Positions 49,276-59,714 are shown, counted from the stretch's first letter. The stretch: DNA of 64,000 nt from Rhodobacter maris (GCF_900217815.1 NZ_OBMT01000001.1:768860-832859); one strand, 5' to 3'. A program made the numbers and translations. The notes: generated from the sequence alone by a model not told the origin.

Positions 49276-50136
49276 ATGCCGAAGATCACGACATTTCTGG
49301 GCACCGCTGCCGTTCTGGCCTGCCTCGCCACGGGTGCGTTCGCAGAAGCTGCGCCCAAGGATCTCGGCCCCGATACCGTGGTGGCCAAGGTCAATGGCAA
49401 GGAAATCACCCTCGGCATGATGGTTGCGGTGCGCAACGCGCTGCCCGCCGAATATCGCCAACTGCCCGACGAGATCCTGTTCGGGGGCGTGCTGGATCAG
49501 TTGATCCAGCAAACCGCGCTGTCCGAAATCGGCGAAGGCATGATGACCCATCGCGACGAGATCGCGCTTGAGGTGGACCGGCGCGCCTATCTGGCGGGCA
49601 TGCTGCTCGATTATACCGCCAAGCGCGCGGTGACGCCCGAGGCGCTCAAACAGGCCTATGACACCAAATACGCCAAGGCCGAACCGAGCCGGGAGTTCCA
49701 CGCCGCGCATATCATTGTGCCGACGGAGGAAGAGGCGAAGGCGATCCTCGCCGAGATCCAGGGCGGCGCCGATTTCGCCACCCTCGCGAAGGAAAAATCG
49801 CAAGACGGGGCCGCGGCGAACGGCGGCGATCTGGGCTGGTTCGGGCTCGATGCGATGGTGCAGCCCTTTGCCGAAGCGGTTGCCGGGATGAAGGATGGCG
49901 AGGTGAAAGGCCCGATCCAGACCGAATACGGCTGGCACGTGGTGAAGCTGATCGAAAGCCGCCTTGCTGCCGCGCCGACGCTGGAGGAAGCAACCGCCGA
50001 TCTCTCGGGCGACCTGCGGCAAAAGGCGGTCGAGGACCGGGTGAACGATACCGTGGCGAAGGCGACAGTAGAAAAATTCGTTGAGGGCATCGACCCCGCG
50101 GTCCTGAAGGATCCCAAACTGACGGGCGAGGAATAA
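49276..50136 (+). CDS. Parvulin-type peptidyl-prolyl isomerase
   Basis: The 286-residue exported protein has a signal peptide (about 1-23, ending GAFAEA), an N-terminal SurA-like helical region and a parvulin domain (about 140-230) with AAHIIVPTEEEAKAIL, FATLAKEKSQDGAAANGGDLGWFG and GPIQTEYGWHVVKL. It should speed proline isomerisation and fold outer-membrane proteins. GAGAGG precedes the ATG. It is divergent from secA and followed by argJ with a 28-base gap, so it may be co-transcribed with argJ and mutT. Confidence 0.93.
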   Translation: MPKITTFLGTAAVLACLATGAFAEAAPKDLGPDTVVAKVNGKEITLGMMVAVRNALPAEYRQLPDEILFGGVLDQLIQQTALSEIGEGMMTHRDEIALEVDRRAYLAGMLLDYTAKRAVTPEALKQAYDTKYAKAEPSREFHAAHIIVPTEEEAKAILAEIQGGADFATLAKEKSQDGAAANGGDLGWFGLDAMVQPFAEAVAGMKDGEVKGPIQTEYGWHVVKLIESRLAAAPTLEEATADLSGDLRQKAVEDRVNDTVAKATVEKFVEGIDPAVLKDPKLTGEE

Positions 50137-50164
50137 GCCGAATATCGGCGGGCGAGGAGACATC

Positions 50165-51526
50165 ATGGGCAAGAAAAAAGAGCTTGAGGCGCGCATCGAC
50201 CGGCTGAAGGCAAAGGTCCGGGCGCTGAAGGGGAAGCTGGGCGAAAGCGCGCCCGCAAAGGCGCCTGCGACCCCGTCCAAGGCGAAAAACCCGATCTCGC
50301 CGCTTGCCCCCGCGGCCTTTCCTGCGCTGCCGGTGATCGAAGGGGTGGCCTTTGCCGCCGCCGCCGCCGGGGTGCGTTATGCGGGCCGCACCGATGTGAT
50401 GCTCGCGCGCATCGCGCCGGGCGCGAGCCTCGCCGGGGTGTTCACCACCTCGGCCACCCGCGCCGCCTGCGTGCTCGACTGCCAGGCGAAGCTGGCGGAC
50501 ACGGTGGACGAAAGCGCGGGGGCCGCGATCCTCGTCAACTCGGGCAATGCCAATGCTTTCACCGGCGCCGCCGGGCAAGCCTCGGTCGATGCCGTAACGA
50601 CCGCCGTAGCCGATGCGCTCGGCCTTCCGGCCAACCGCGTTTTCTCCTCTTCTACCGGGGTGATCGGCGAGCCACTGCCGCATGAGCGCATCGTCGCGGC
50701 CGTGCCGGGGCTTGTGGACGCGCTCGATGCCGAAGGCATGGAAGCCGCGGCGCGCGCGATCATGACGACGGACACTTTCCCCAAAGGGGCCTCTGCCGAG
50801 GTCGAGACCGAGGGCGGGGTAATCCATCTCGCCGGCATCGCCAAGGGTTCAGGGATGATCGCGCCGAACATGGCGACGATGCTTGTTTACATTTTCACCG
50901 ATGCGAAGATCTCTGCGAAACTTCTGCAAAAGATGCTCTCGCGGCAGGTCGATGACACGTTCAACGCGATCACGGTTGACAGCGATACCTCCACCTCCGA
51001 CGCGCTGATCCTCGCCGCCACAGGCAAGAGCCCTGCGGCAGAAATCACCGATCTGCGTTCCAAAGTGGCGAAGGATTTCGAAGCCGCGCTGCGTGGGGTG
51101 ATGATGGATCTCGCGCATCAGGTGGTGCGCGATGGTGAAGGGGCGACGAAATTCGTCGAGGTGCGCGTGAGCGGTGCCGAGACGGTCGCCGATGCCCACA
51201 AGGTGGCGATGGCGGTGGCCAATTCGCCGCTCGTGAAAACCGCGATCGCGGGCGAGGATGCGAACTGGGGCCGGGTCGTGGCGGCGGTGGGCAAATCCGG
51301 CGCGAAAGCGGACCGTGATACGCTTCGGATCTCCTTTGGCGAGATGGTTCTGGCCGAGAAGGGCGCGCGCGTGCCCGATTACTCGGAAGAGGCCGCGAGC
51401 GCTTACATGAAGGGGCAGGAACTCGTCATCGGCGTCGATCTGGGCCTCGGCGCGGCGGCGAAATCGGTCTTCACCTGCGATCTCACGCATCGCTACATCG
51501 ACATCAACGCGGATTACCGCTCGTGA
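50165..51526 (+). CDS. argJ: Bifunctional glutamate N-acetyltransferase ArgJ with coiled-coil leader
   Basis: The 453-residue enzyme transfers acetyl from N-acetylornithine to glutamate and can also make N-acetylglutamate, cycling acetyl groups in arginine synthesis. It has the self-cleavage site in GSGMIAPNMATML, with the nucleophile Thr238 after cleavage, plus ILVNSGNANAFTG and TVDSDTSTSDAL. The first 45 residues are not part of the family: they are a Lys/Glu-rich coiled coil (LEARIDRLKAKVRALKGKL) and an Ala/Pro linker. AGGAGA precedes this ATG, so the extension looks translated. Confidence 0.93.
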   Translation: MGKKKELEARIDRLKAKVRALKGKLGESAPAKAPATPSKAKNPISPLAPAAFPALPVIEGVAFAAAAAGVRYAGRTDVMLARIAPGASLAGVFTTSATRAACVLDCQAKLADTVDESAGAAILVNSGNANAFTGAAGQASVDAVTTAVADALGLPANRVFSSSTGVIGEPLPHERIVAAVPGLVDALDAEGMEAAARAIMTTDTFPKGASAEVETEGGVIHLAGIAKGSGMIAPNMATMLVYIFTDAKISAKLLQKMLSRQVDDTFNAITVDSDTSTSDALILAATGKSPAAEITDLRSKVAKDFEAALRGVMMDLAHQVVRDGEGATKFVEVRVSGAETVADAHKVAMAVANSPLVKTAIAGEDANWGRVVAAVGKSGAKADRDTLRISFGEMVLAEKGARVPDYSEEAASAYMKGQELVIGVDLGLGAAAKSVFTCDLTHRYIDINADYRS

Positions 51527-51966
51527 GCGGTGGTTGCGGGCCCGGCACGCCCGCTCCGCTTGCGCCCGCGCGGGTGGTGCTGGTGAGCGCCGTGGCGCTG
51601 ATCGACATTGACGGGCGCGTGCTGCTCGCCCAGCGCCCGGAAGGCAAATCGCTCGCCGGGCTCTGGGAGTTTCCCGGCGGCAAAGTCGAGCCGGGCGAAA
51701 CGCCGGAGGCGGCGCTGATCCGCGAGCTGCACGAGGAACTTGGCATCGACACCTGGCAAAGCTGCCTCGCGCCGCTCACCTTCGCCTCGCATGCCTACGC
51801 CGAGTTTCACCTGCTGATGCCGGTCTTTGCCTGCCGCCGCTGGGAGGGCAAGGTGCTGCCGCGCGAGGGGCAGAAACTGGCCTGGGTAGCCCCTTCGGAC
51901 CTACGCGATTACCCGATGCCGCCCGCCGACGAACCGCTGATCGCTGTGCTGCAAGACTGGCTCTGA
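51523..51966 (+). CDS. mutT: Nudix hydrolase MutT (8-oxo-dGTP diphosphatase)
   Basis: The 147-residue protein has the Nudix box (GGKVEPGETPEAALIREL continuing HEELGI) that binds metal and cuts the diphosphate bond, and the WEFPGGK sequence typical of MutT. It probably cleans 8-oxo-dGTP from the nucleotide pool. The start is a GTG overlapping the argJ stop as GTGA, so it is coupled to argJ. Length is a little above the E. coli enzyme owing to a short Pro-rich start. Confidence 0.9.
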   Translation: MSGGCGPGTPAPLAPARVVLVSAVALIDIDGRVLLAQRPEGKSLAGLWEFPGGKVEPGETPEAALIRELHEELGIDTWQSCLAPLTFASHAYAEFHLLMPVFACRRWEGKVLPREGQKLAWVAPSDLRDYPMPPADEPLIAVLQDWL

Positions 51967-52135
51967 TTGTTGCGCGCGCAGAAATAATCACTGCAGTGCA
52001 GAAATTATCCTGCGTCATAAAGGCGCCATGCGCAACAAATTTACACTTTGTTGCCGGGTGCGTCCCTTTTTCATTTGCACTTCGTAAAATTATCGTGACT
52101 AAGCTCACTCATATAAACCTATGGGAGAGTGCCTC

Positions 52136-52273
52136 ATGCTTCGCACCATCGTTGTCGGCAGCTGCGTTTCCGTTCAGGGAACATTCGAAAGCCAGCTCGA
52201 GAATGGCAAGATCGTGGTGCGTGTCGGCGAAGGCCTGTTCACCGGCAAACCGGTGCTCAGGAAATCCGCCTGA
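52136..52273 (+). CDS. Small conserved-looking protein, 45 residues
   Basis: This short gene encodes MLRTIVVGSCVSVQGTF followed by ESQLENGKIVVRVGEG and a short basic end. GGGAGAG lies at good distance before the ATG, the base composition is coding-like, and a terminator follows 27 bases after the stop. The pattern of valine-rich strands around glycine turns suggests a small beta structure. I recall similar short proteins in Rhodobacteraceae but no function. The 170 bases upstream are unusually AT-rich and hold no other gene. Confidence 0.65.
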   Translation: MLRTIVVGSCVSVQGTFESQLENGKIVVRVGEGLFTGKPVLRKSA

Positions 52274-52300
52274 CCGCAACCGGTATGCCAAAAAAGCAGA

Positions 52301-52321
52301 AGGGGGGCCCAAGGCCCCCCT
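52301..52321. terminator. Hairpin terminator between the small gene and infB
   Basis: AGGGGGGCC and GGCCCCCCT form a nine-bp stem with a CAA loop. Plus-strand reading continues into GTTTCG; minus-strand reading continues into TTCTGCTTTTTT. It can serve both converging genes. Confidence 0.7.
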
Positions 52322-52373
52322 GTTTCGTTCCGGTCTCTTGCCCGCAGCATGAACGCCGCGAGCAGAGGAGTTC

Positions 52374-54902
52374 TCAGAGCTTGCGCTCCACTTCCTCGCG
52401 TTCGAAGATCTCGATCACATCGCCTTGGCGGATATCGTCGTAATTCTCGAAGGCCATGCCGCATTCCTGACCGGATTGCACTTCCTTGACTTCGTCCTTG
52501 AAGCGCTTGAGCGTTTTCAGCGTGCCTTCGTGGATCACCACGTTGTCGCGCAGAAGCCGCACGCCCGCCGAGCGGCGCGCCACACCCTCGGTGACAAGGC
52601 AGCCCGCCACCTTGCCGACGCCAGAGACCTTGAAGACCTCCTTGATCGAGGCATAGCCGATGAAGGTTTCGCGGACCTCGGCCTTAAGCAGCCCCGAGGC
52701 AGCCGCCTTGATGTCATCCACCAGATCATAAATGATCGAGTAGTAGCGGATCTCGACGCCCTTCTGGTTCGCCGCCGCGCGTGCGGGCGCATTGGCCCGG
52801 ACGTTGAAGCCGATCACCGGCGCCTGAGACGCCTCGGCAAGGCCGATATCGCTTTCGGTGATCGCGCCGACGCCGGAGTGGATGACGCGCACCCGCACCT
52901 CGTCGTTGCCGATCTTTTCGAGCGCCTGCACGATCGCCTCGGCAGAGCCCTGCACGTCGGCCTTCACCACGACCGAAAGCTCGGCCACGCTCTCGTCCGC
53001 CTTGGCCTTCGCCATCAGCTGCTCAAGCGTGGTCGCGGCACCGGCGGCGGCGCGTTTGTCCTTCGCAGCCTGGATCCGGTAGTCGGCGATCTCGCGCGCC
53101 TGCGCCTCGGTCTCGACCACGTTCAGCACGTCGCCCGCCTCGGGTGTGCCGTTGAGGCCGAGGACTTCCACCGGCACCGAAGGCCCGGCTTCCTCGACCC
53201 GCTCACCCTTGTCGTTGAGCAGCGCGCGCACCTTGCCCCATTGCTCGCCGACAACGAAGATATCGCCGCGCTTGAGCGTGCCGTGTTGCACCAGAACCGT
53301 CGCCACCGGGCCACGGCCGACGTCGAGCTTGGCCTCGATCACCGCGCCCTGCGCCGCGCGATGCGGGTTGGCACGCAGCTCGAGGATCTCGGCTTGCAGC
53401 GCAATCGCCTCCAGCAGCGTGTCGAGCCCCTTGCCGGTCTTGGCAGACACCTCGACCGTCTGCACCTCGCCGCCCATCTCCTCGACGACGACTTCATGCT
53501 GCAGCAGGTCCGTGCGGACCTTCTGGGCATTGGCCGCGGGCTTGTCGATCTTGTTGATCGCCACGATCATCGGCACGTTGGCGGCCTTGGCGTGGTTGAT
53601 CGCCTCGACCGTCTGCGGCATCACCGCGTCATCGGCGGCCACCACCAGCACGACGATATCGGTCACCTGCGCACCGCGCGCCCGCATCGAAGTGAAGGCG
53701 GCGTGGCCGGGCGTGTCGAGGAAGCTCAGAACAGCCCCCGATTCGGTCGTCACCTGATAGGCGCCGATATGCTGGGTGATGCCGCCCGCCTCGCCCGAAA
53801 CCACGTTGGCATGCCGGATCGCATCGAGAAGCGAGGTCTTGCCGTGGTCGACGTGGCCCATGATCGTGATGATCGGCGGACGCGAGACGAGATCCTCGTC
53901 CTTGTCCTCGACCGTGTCGATCACCTGTTCGACATCGGCATCCGACACGCGCACCGCGCGGTGGCCGAACTCGTCGATGATGAGTTCGGCGGTGTCGGCG
54001 TCGATGGTCTGGTTGGCGGTGACCATCATGCCCATCTTCATCAGCGCCTTGACGACATCGGCGCCACGTTCGGCCATGCGGTTGGCAAGCTCGGAGACAA
54101 CGATCGTCTCGGGCAGTTGCACTTCGCGCACCATCTTCTCGGCTTTCTGGCCGAAGCCCATCGCCTTTTGCCGCGCCTTTTCCTGCTTGCGCTTCATCGC
54201 GGCAAGCGAGCGCTGACGCCCGCCCTCGCCCTCGATATCCGAAAGGCTCAGCTTGCCGGCGCGGCGGCCCTCGTCGCCCTTGCCCTTCGAAGTGCGGTCG
54301 ACCTGCGGCGTGCTGCGGTCATCACGATCACGGTCGGTCTTGCGCGGGCCGGTGGTCGAAACCCCCTTGGTGGCCGCACGCGCCGCCGCCGCCTCGGCCG
54401 CCGCCGGATCGGCGGGGGTGGCAGGCTTGGGCGCGGGTTTCGCGCGCACTTCTTCCTTGCGTTGGGCGCGCAGCTCCGCCTCGCGGGCCTTGCGCTCCTC
54501 TTCTTCCTGCTTGAGCTTGAGCGCCTCTTCGCGCTCGCGCTCCTCGCGTTCCTTGGCCTCGGCCTCGGCGCGGCGGCGCTCGCGCTCTTCCTCGCGCGCC
54601 TTTTCCTCGGCGGCGCGTTGCGCGGCTTCCTCGACCTCACGGGCCTTGGCGGCCTGCAATGCCTTCAGACGGCGTTCCATCTCGGCATCGGAGATCCCGG
54701 CCGGGCGACGCGACGGATCACCCAGCGCGGGGTTGCCAGACGGTTTTGCACCGCCGGCACCGGGCTTGGGCACCATGACCTTCTTGCGCTTGGTTTCGAC
54801 CACGACGTTCTTCGTGCGCCCGTGGCTGAAGCTCTGCTTCACCGAACCGGGGCGCGCGCCGCCACCAAGACCAAGGGGTTTCTTGCCGTCCGTATCGCTC
54901 AT
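52374..54902 (-). CDS. infB: Translation initiation factor IF-2
   Basis: The 842-residue GTPase places initiator tRNA on the ribosome. The G domain has [31 protein letters not shown] and NKIDKP, followed by domains II-IV ending [14 protein letters not shown]. The N-terminal 280 residues are typical alphaproteobacterial: a basic IF2_assoc start ([17 protein letters not shown]) and a long Glu/Arg/Ala-rich helical region. Its ATG overlaps the stop of the YlxR-L7Ae gene. It is the last gene of the rimP-nusA operon. Confidence 0.97.
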   Translation of the reverse strand: MSDTDGKKPLGLGGGARPGSVKQSFSHGRTKNVVVETKRKKVMVPKPGAGGAKPSGNPALGDPSRRPAGISDAEMERRLKALQAAKAREVEEAAQRAAEEKAREEERERRRAEAEAKEREEREREEALKLKQEEEERKAREAELRAQRKEEVRAKPAPKPATPADPAAAEAAAARAATKGVSTTGPRKTDRDRDDRSTPQVDRTSKGKGDEGRRAGKLSLSDIEGEGGRQRSLAAMKRKQEKARQKAMGFGQKAEKMVREVQLPETIVVSELANRMAERGADVVKALMKMGMMVTANQTIDADTAELIIDEFGHRAVRVSDADVEQVIDTVEDKDEDLVSRPPIITIMGHVDHGKTSLLDAIRHANVVSGEAGGITQHIGAYQVTTESGAVLSFLDTPGHAAFTSMRARGAQVTDIVVLVVAADDAVMPQTVEAINHAKAANVPMIVAINKIDKPAANAQKVRTDLLQHEVVVEEMGGEVQTVEVSAKTGKGLDTLLEAIALQAEILELRANPHRAAQGAVIEAKLDVGRGPVATVLVQHGTLKRGDIFVVGEQWGKVRALLNDKGERVEEAGPSVPVEVLGLNGTPEAGDVLNVVETEAQAREIADYRIQAAKDKRAAAGAATTLEQLMAKAKADESVAELSVVVKADVQGSAEAIVQALEKIGNDEVRVRVIHSGVGAITESDIGLAEASQAPVIGFNVRANAPARAAANQKGVEIRYYSIIYDLVDDIKAAASGLLKAEVRETFIGYASIKEVFKVSGVGKVAGCLVTEGVARRSAGVRLLRDNVVIHEGTLKTLKRFKDEVKEVQSGQECGMAFENYDDIRQGDVIEIFEREEVERKL

Positions 54903-55528
54903 GCCGTCTTCGTATCCTTCATGGCGGTCTGGCCGCCGTCCTGCCTGCGCAATCCCGCAAGCCTTGCCGCTTCTCTAATCACACGAGGGGTGAGTCCTCC
55001 AGCCGCAAGCGCGCCGTGTATCGCACGGTCGCGGCCAAAAGCCAAACCCAATTCCGAGGCGGTCAGGCAGCCGAACCAGCGCCCGCCGGGGGGCGTCCAG
55101 AGCTTGCCCTTGCCGCGGTCCGAACCGTCCGACGCCTGAAAGAGCACCTTCGCGCGCCCGTCGGCCAGCCAGCCCTTGACCTTTTCAAAGCCGCAGACCG
55201 CATCCCCCGCCTTACGGGAAAGCGAAATCAGCTCCACCACGCGATGCGCCAGGCCCGTTTCGACGAGACCCAAAAGGTCTTCGGGCAGCTTGGCCTGCGA
55301 CCTTGCGGCGCGGGAAAAGAGCCCCTTCGAGACCGCCTTTTCCAGCACATCGCGTTCCGAGGTGACCCAGATCCCGCGGCCGGGAAGCTTTTCGGCCAGA
55401 TCCGGGTAGATCATGCCGTCAGGACCGAGCACGAAGCGCACGAGCCCGACCTTCGGCGCGACATCGTGGGTGACGATGCAGCGCCGTTCAGCCTCCTCGT
55501 GATCTTTCTCCCGGCCCCCGCGGCTCAT
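54899..55528 (-). CDS. YlxR (DUF448) and L7Ae-like RNA-binding protein
   Basis: The 209-residue protein has an N-terminal YlxR domain (about 12-85) with [19 protein letters not shown] and [11 protein letters not shown], and a C-terminal L7Ae/L30e-like domain (about 95-190) with [18 protein letters not shown]. YlxR proteins bind RNA and in some bacteria modulate RNase P; L7Ae domains bind kink-turns. The fusion and its place between nusA and infB are standard for Alphaproteobacteria. It starts one base after the nusA stop and overlaps infB by four bases. Confidence 0.9.
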   Translation of the reverse strand: MSRGGREKDHEEAERRCIVTHDVAPKVGLVRFVLGPDGMIYPDLAEKLPGRGIWVTSERDVLEKAVSKGLFSRAARSQAKLPEDLLGLVETGLAHRVVELISLSRKAGDAVCGFEKVKGWLADGRAKVLFQASDGSDRGKGKLWTPPGGRWFGCLTASELGLAFGRDRAIHGALAAGGLTPRVIREAARLAGLRRQDGGQTAMKDTKTA

Positions 55529-55529
55529 C

Positions 55530-57143
55530 TTATTCCTCGGTCTCTTCCTCGGTGTCTTCTTCTTCCGCCTCGGCCGTCTCCAGTTCCGAGGGGTCGACCC
55601 AGCCGAGCTGGATCCGCGCCGTCATGATCAGCGTCTGCGCATCTTCGAGTGACATGCCGAATTTCTCGAGAATGCCGTCGTCCTTGACGCGCGAGCCATC
55701 GACGGTGGTCCAGCCGCCTGCCAGTTCCCAGTCCGCACAGGTGGCGAAGTCTTCGAGCGTCTTCACGCCATCCTTTGCCAGCGCCTCGATCATCTGGGGC
55801 GTCAGCCCCTCGAAGTCAAAGAGCGATTCCTCGACGCCCATGGCCTTCGCGGCCTCGGTCGCCTTGCGGTTCTGCTCCTCGATATAGTCGCGGGCGCGGG
55901 CTTGCAGCTCTTCCGCCGTGCCCTCATCCACACCTTCGATCGACAGAAGCTCGTCGAGGTCGACATAGGCCACCTCTTCGAGGTTGGTGAAGCCTTCCGC
56001 CACCAGCAACTGGGCAAAGAATTCGTCGAGATCGAGCGCATCGACAAAGAGCTTGGTGCGCTCGGCGAATTCTGCCTGACGACGGCTCGATTCCTCGGCC
56101 TCGGTCAGAATGTCGATATCGAGCCCGGTGAGCTGGCTCGCCAGCCGCACGTTTTGCCCGCGCCGACCGATCGCCAGCGAAAGCTGCTCGTCGGGCACCA
56201 CGACCTCGATCTTGCCCGCTTCCTCGTCGATCACCACCTTCGCCACTTCCGCCGGTTGCAGCGCGTTGACGAGGAAGGTGGCGGGCTCGGGGTTCCACGG
56301 GATGATGTCGATCTTCTCGCCCTGCAGCTCGCCCACCACAGCTTGCACGCGGCTCCCCCGCATACCGACGCAGGCGCCGACCGGGTCGATCGAATTGTCG
56401 TTCGAGATCACGGCGATCTTCGCCCGCGAGCCCGGATCGCGGGCGACGGCGCGGATCTCAATGATACCGTCATAGATCTCCGGCACTTCCATCTTGAAGA
56501 GCTCGGCCATGAACTGCGGATCGGTGCGGCTGAGGAACACCTGCGGCCCACGGGTCTCGCGGCGCACATCCTTCACATAGGCGCGGATGCGGTCGTTCGG
56601 GCGGTAGCTCTCACGGCCGATCTTCTCGTTGCGGCGTAAGATCGCCTCGCCGCGGCCAATATCGACGATGATATTGCCGTATTCCTCGCGCTTGACCACG
56701 CCGTTGATGATCGTGCCCTTGCGGTCCTTGAATTCCTCGAACTGGCGGTCGCGCTCGGCCTCGCGGACCTTTTGCAGGATCACCTGCTTGGCCGATTGCG
56801 CGGCGATCCGGCCAAGATCCACCGGGGGCACCTCGTCCACGATCTCATCGCCCACCTTCGGGTCGGAGAGATATTGCTTGGCCTGCGCCACGGTCAGTTC
56901 GGCCTGATAGTTCTCGACTGCATCCTCCTCGACCACGGTGCGCACGCGGGTGAAGCTGGCGCGACCGGTCTTGCGGTCGATGGCCACGCGGATGTCCATC
57001 TCGGCGCCATAGCGCGACTTCGCGGCCCGCGCGAGGCTGTCTTCCATCGCCTGGATCACCAGATCCGGGTCGATCATCTTCTCGCGGGCGACGGCTTCGG
57101 CCGTTTGCAGAAGTTCGAGCTGGTTGGCAGAGGTGATTGCCAT
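55530..57143 (-). CDS. nusA: Transcription termination/antitermination factor NusA
   Basis: The 537-residue protein binds RNA polymerase and RNA to control pausing, termination and antitermination. Domains in order are the N-terminal polymerase-binding domain (about 1-130), S1 (about 135-200, [21 protein letters not shown]), two KH domains ([42 protein letters not shown]) and C-terminal acidic HhH repeats ([22 protein letters not shown]), ending in an acidic tail. It follows rimP by three bases. Confidence 0.96.
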   Translation of the reverse strand: MAITSANQLELLQTAEAVAREKMIDPDLVIQAMEDSLARAAKSRYGAEMDIRVAIDRKTGRASFTRVRTVVEEDAVENYQAELTVAQAKQYLSDPKVGDEIVDEVPPVDLGRIAAQSAKQVILQKVREAERDRQFEEFKDRKGTIINGVVKREEYGNIIVDIGRGEAILRRNEKIGRESYRPNDRIRAYVKDVRRETRGPQVFLSRTDPQFMAELFKMEVPEIYDGIIEIRAVARDPGSRAKIAVISNDNSIDPVGACVGMRGSRVQAVVGELQGEKIDIIPWNPEPATFLVNALQPAEVAKVVIDEEAGKIEVVVPDEQLSLAIGRRGQNVRLASQLTGLDIDILTEAEESSRRQAEFAERTKLFVDALDLDEFFAQLLVAEGFTNLEEVAYVDLDELLSIEGVDEGTAEELQARARDYIEEQNRKATEAAKAMGVEESLFDFEGLTPQMIEALAKDGVKTLEDFATCADWELAGGWTTVDGSRVKDDGILEKFGMSLEDAQTLIMTARIQLGWVDPSELETAEAEEEDTEEETEE

Positions 57144-57146
57144 CTC

Positions 57147-57749
57147 TCAGGTCTCCTCGTCGGGATCTTGGTCGTTGGAGTTCGTGTCGTCTTCGATATC
57201 GTCGAATTTCGTCTCGTCGATGATGCCGGCGGCTTTGCGTTGGCGCAGCATCTCGGCAATCAGCTCATCGGTCAGGATCAGTTTCGCATCGGTGAGCCAG
57301 TCGAACTGCAACCCGATGGTAACCTGCTCGCCCTGCTCCTCGATCTCGATCAGCACTTCGTCATTTTCGGTGCCGCGCAGCAGGCCCTTGAAGCGCTTGC
57401 GCCCGTCGATCTGCTCCGAGGTCTCAAGCCGGGCTTCATAGCCTTCCCAGGCGTCAAAATCCTTCAGCCGGGTCAGCGGCCGGTCAATGCCGGGTGAAGA
57501 GATCTCGAGCGTGTATTTTTCCTCGATCGGGTCTTCCACGTCGAGCACGGCCGAGATCGCCGTGGAGATCACCGCGCAATCATCCACGTCAATTCCGCCC
57601 TCGGGGCGGTCCGCCATGATCTGCAAAAGGGGATGCTTGCCGCCCTGCAGGCGGATGCGCACGAGTTCGAAGCCGAGCCCCTCGATGGAGGGGCCGACGA
57701 TTTCGGCAAGGCGCCGGTCGATCGCGGTCTTGGCGATAAGGTCGGTCAT
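57147..57749 (-). CDS. rimP: Ribosome maturation factor RimP
   Basis: The 200-residue protein helps mature the 30S subunit. It matches RimP with [44 protein letters not shown], the highly constant [18 protein letters not shown], and a C-terminal SH3-like part. The C-terminus adds an acidic tail ([17 protein letters not shown]). It is the first gene of the rimP-nusA-ylxR-infB operon, with AGGGA before the ATG and a hairpin and T tract just upstream inside the leader. Confidence 0.95.
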   Translation of the reverse strand: MTDLIAKTAIDRRLAEIVGPSIEGLGFELVRIRLQGGKHPLLQIMADRPEGGIDVDDCAVISTAISAVLDVEDPIEEKYTLEISSPGIDRPLTRLKDFDAWEGYEARLETSEQIDGRKRFKGLLRGTENDEVLIEIEEQGEQVTIGLQFDWLTDAKLILTDELIAEMLRQRKAAGIIDETKFDDIEDDTNSNDQDPDEET

Positions 57750-57764
57750 ATCCGATCCCTGAAA

Positions 57765-57829
57765 ACAAAAAACGGGCCGTAGCGGCCCGCAACATAGGTT
57801 CGGTGGGTATCAAGTTTGGACCTCGATAC
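57765..57829 (-). promoter_or_regulatory. Tandem leader hairpins with intrinsic terminator before rimP
   Basis: Read on the minus strand, the first stem pairs GTATCGAG with CTTGATAC (57807-57829, seven-base loop). The second pairs CGGGCCG with CGGCCCG (57773-57789, three-base loop) and is followed at once by TTTTTTG. The T tract ends about 15 bases before the rimP start, leaving no room for another promoter, so operon transcripts must read through it. Confidence 0.6.
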
Positions 57830-57845
57830 GCCGCTGTTGAGGTGC

Positions 57846-57874
57846 ATATAGGCGAAAGCGGTCTGCGTTGCAAG
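57846..57874 (-). promoter_or_regulatory. Sigma-70-type promoter of the rimP-nusA operon
   Basis: On the minus strand TTGCAA (57874-57869) and TATATG (57851-57846) are separated by exactly 17 bases. It lies between the proline iminopeptidase stop and the leader hairpins, with a predicted start near 57839. Confidence 0.5.
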
Positions 57875-57901
57875 CTTTCTGTCAAAGACCTGTAAAACCG
57901 C

Positions 57902-58879
57902 TCAGCCGCGCATGCGATCCATCGTGGCCACGAGCCCCGCGGTGATGCCCGGCTCGCTCAGCGCATGGCCCGCCGCGGGCACAAGGCGCAGGTCGCATCG
58001 CTTCCAGCCGCGCGCGAGCCGCCAGGCGGAGATCGGCGGGCAGATCATATCCATCCGGCCCTGAACGATGGTGGCGGGAATATGCTCGATCCGGTGCCGG
58101 TCGCGCAGGATCTGGCCGTCTTCTTCCAAAAACGCATGGTTCATGAAGTAATGGTTCTCGATGCGCGCAAAGGCATGGGCGTAATCGGGCGGCGCCTCGC
58201 CGGGAAAGCCATCGTAATCGACCGAGGCGAGCGCGTTTTCCCACATCGCCCAATGCCGCGCAAACCGCGCCTCTTGCAGGTAATCGCCCGAAAAGAGCCG
58301 CCGGTTATAGGCGGTGATCATGTCGTGGCGTTCCTCGTCCGGGATTGGCGCAATGAATTGTGTCCACAGATCGGGGAAGAACTGCCCCGCCCCACCACCG
58401 TAAAACCACTCGAGCTCGGAGCGCTGCGCAAGGAACACGCCGCGCAAAACAAGCGCCTCGGCGCGGTCGGGGTAGGTCTGCGCGTAAAGGAGCGCGAGCG
58501 TCGCGCCCCAACTCCCGCCAAAGACGATCCAGCTCTCGATGCCGAGCGCGGTGCGGATCCGCTCCATATCGGAGATCAGATCCCAGGTGGTGTTGTGATT
58601 GACCGAAGCATGCGGCTTGGAGAGCCCGCAGCCGCGCTGGTCAAAGAGCACGATGCGGTAATGCGCCGGATCGAAATAGCGCCGCATCGCGGGGCTGGAA
58701 CCGCCCCCCGGTCCACCATGACACACGACAACGACAACGGGGCGCCCCTGCGGGTTTCCGGATTGCTCGAAATAGATCTGATGGCCAAAGCCCACGTCGA
58801 GAAGCCGCTGATCGAAGGGCTCGATCGGCGGATAAAGAAAGGCGCTGGCCGTGCGCTTTTGCCCTGCGTTCTTGTCCAT
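57902..58879 (-). CDS. pip: Proline iminopeptidase
   Basis: The 325-residue alpha/beta hydrolase removes N-terminal proline from peptides. It has the oxyanion segment [21 protein letters not shown], and the nucleophile Ser123 in [10 protein letters not shown], with the catalytic Asp in [10 protein letters not shown] and His in PAAGHALSE. Length matches the S33 family. The start MDKNAGQKR is chosen because the longer in-frame extension is not family-like. It is divergent from ubiG. Confidence 0.92.
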   Translation of the reverse strand: MDKNAGQKRTASAFLYPPIEPFDQRLLDVGFGHQIYFEQSGNPQGRPVVVVVCHGGPGGGSSPAMRRYFDPAHYRIVLFDQRGCGLSKPHASVNHNTTWDLISDMERIRTALGIESWIVFGGSWGATLALLYAQTYPDRAEALVLRGVFLAQRSELEWFYGGGAGQFFPDLWTQFIAPIPDEERHDMITAYNRRLFSGDYLQEARFARHWAMWENALASVDYDGFPGEAPPDYAHAFARIENHYFMNHAFLEEDGQILRDRHRIEHIPATIVQGRMDMICPPISAWRLARGWKRCDLRLVPAAGHALSEPGITAGLVATMDRMRG

Positions 58880-58947
58880 CGCTGCACTATATAACGCAGG
58901 CAACCCGCCCGCCACGGGGCGGAGGAAAAATTCAGCCGGAGGGTGGC

Positions 58948-59691
58948 ATGGAAGCTGCGACAAGGACGATCGACCCCGCCGAGGTGGCGAAATTCGAGGC
59001 AATGGCCGCAGAATGGTGGGATCCGAACGGCAAGTTCAAGCCCTTGCACATGCTCAACCCCTGCCGGCTCGATTACATCACCACCCAGATCGCCACCCAG
59101 TTCGGCCGCGACCTGAAAGCCTCGCGCCCGTTCGAGGGGCTGCGGCTCTTGGACATCGGCTGCGGCGGCGGGCTGCTCGCCGAACCGATGGCGCGGCTCG
59201 GCGCCACCGTGGTGGGCGCGGATGCGGCGCCCAAAAACATCCCCGTGGCGCAGCTCCATGCCGAGCAATCGGGGCTGACCATCGACTACCGCAATTGCGC
59301 CGCCGAAGACCTTGCCGCCGCGGGCGAGCGGTTCGACGTGGTGCTGGCGATGGAGATCATCGAGCATGTCGCCGATACTCAGGGGTTCACCAACACCTGC
59401 GCAAGCCTGATGACCCCGGGCGGGCTGATGGTGATGTCGACCCTCAACCGCAATCCGAAAAGCTACATGATGGCGATTTTCGGCGCGGAACGGGTGATGC
59501 GCTGGCTGCCGGTGGGCACGCATGACTGGTCGAAATTCATCACGCCCGACGAGCTTTACGGCCTGATGCGCGGCGCAGGCCTCGACCCGATCGACCGCAA
59601 GGGGATGGTGTTCAACCCGCTCGGCTGGAGCTGGTCGCTCTCGTCGCGCGATCTGAGCGTGAACTACGCCGCCGCGGCGGTGAAACGGTAA
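58948..59691 (+). CDS. ubiG: Ubiquinone biosynthesis O-methyltransferase
   Basis: The 247-residue SAM methyltransferase carries out both O-methylations in ubiquinone synthesis. It shows [23 protein letters not shown] (given in part: [15 protein letters not shown]), the SAM motif [25 protein letters not shown] and [11 protein letters not shown], all constant in UbiG. GGAGGG precedes the ATG. The stop is followed at once by a G-run hairpin shared with the convergent mog gene. Confidence 0.95.
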   Translation: MEAATRTIDPAEVAKFEAMAAEWWDPNGKFKPLHMLNPCRLDYITTQIATQFGRDLKASRPFEGLRLLDIGCGGGLLAEPMARLGATVVGADAAPKNIPVAQLHAEQSGLTIDYRNCAAEDLAAAGERFDVVLAMEIIEHVADTQGFTNTCASLMTPGGLMVMSTLNRNPKSYMMAIFGAERVMRWLPVGTHDWSKFITPDELYGLMRGAGLDPIDRKGMVFNPLGWSWSLSSRDLSVNYAAAAVKR

Positions 59692-59692
59692 G

Positions 59693-59714
59693 GCAGGGGG
59701 CAGTGCCCCCCTGC
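59693..59714. repeat. G-run hairpin at a convergent gene end, copy 3
   Basis: GCAGGGGG and CCCCCTGC form an eight-bp stem with a six-base loop, between the ubiG stop and the mog stop. It shares the GGGGGCA-GC-CCCC core with the copy at 19001 and probably terminates both genes. Confidence 0.55.

Noticed and set aside
52425-55139. A 904-residue open frame opposite infB and the YlxR-L7Ae gene
   Set aside because: It is antisense to two clearly identified genes and has low-complexity Leu/Arg/His content, the usual product of reading a GC-rich gene backwards.
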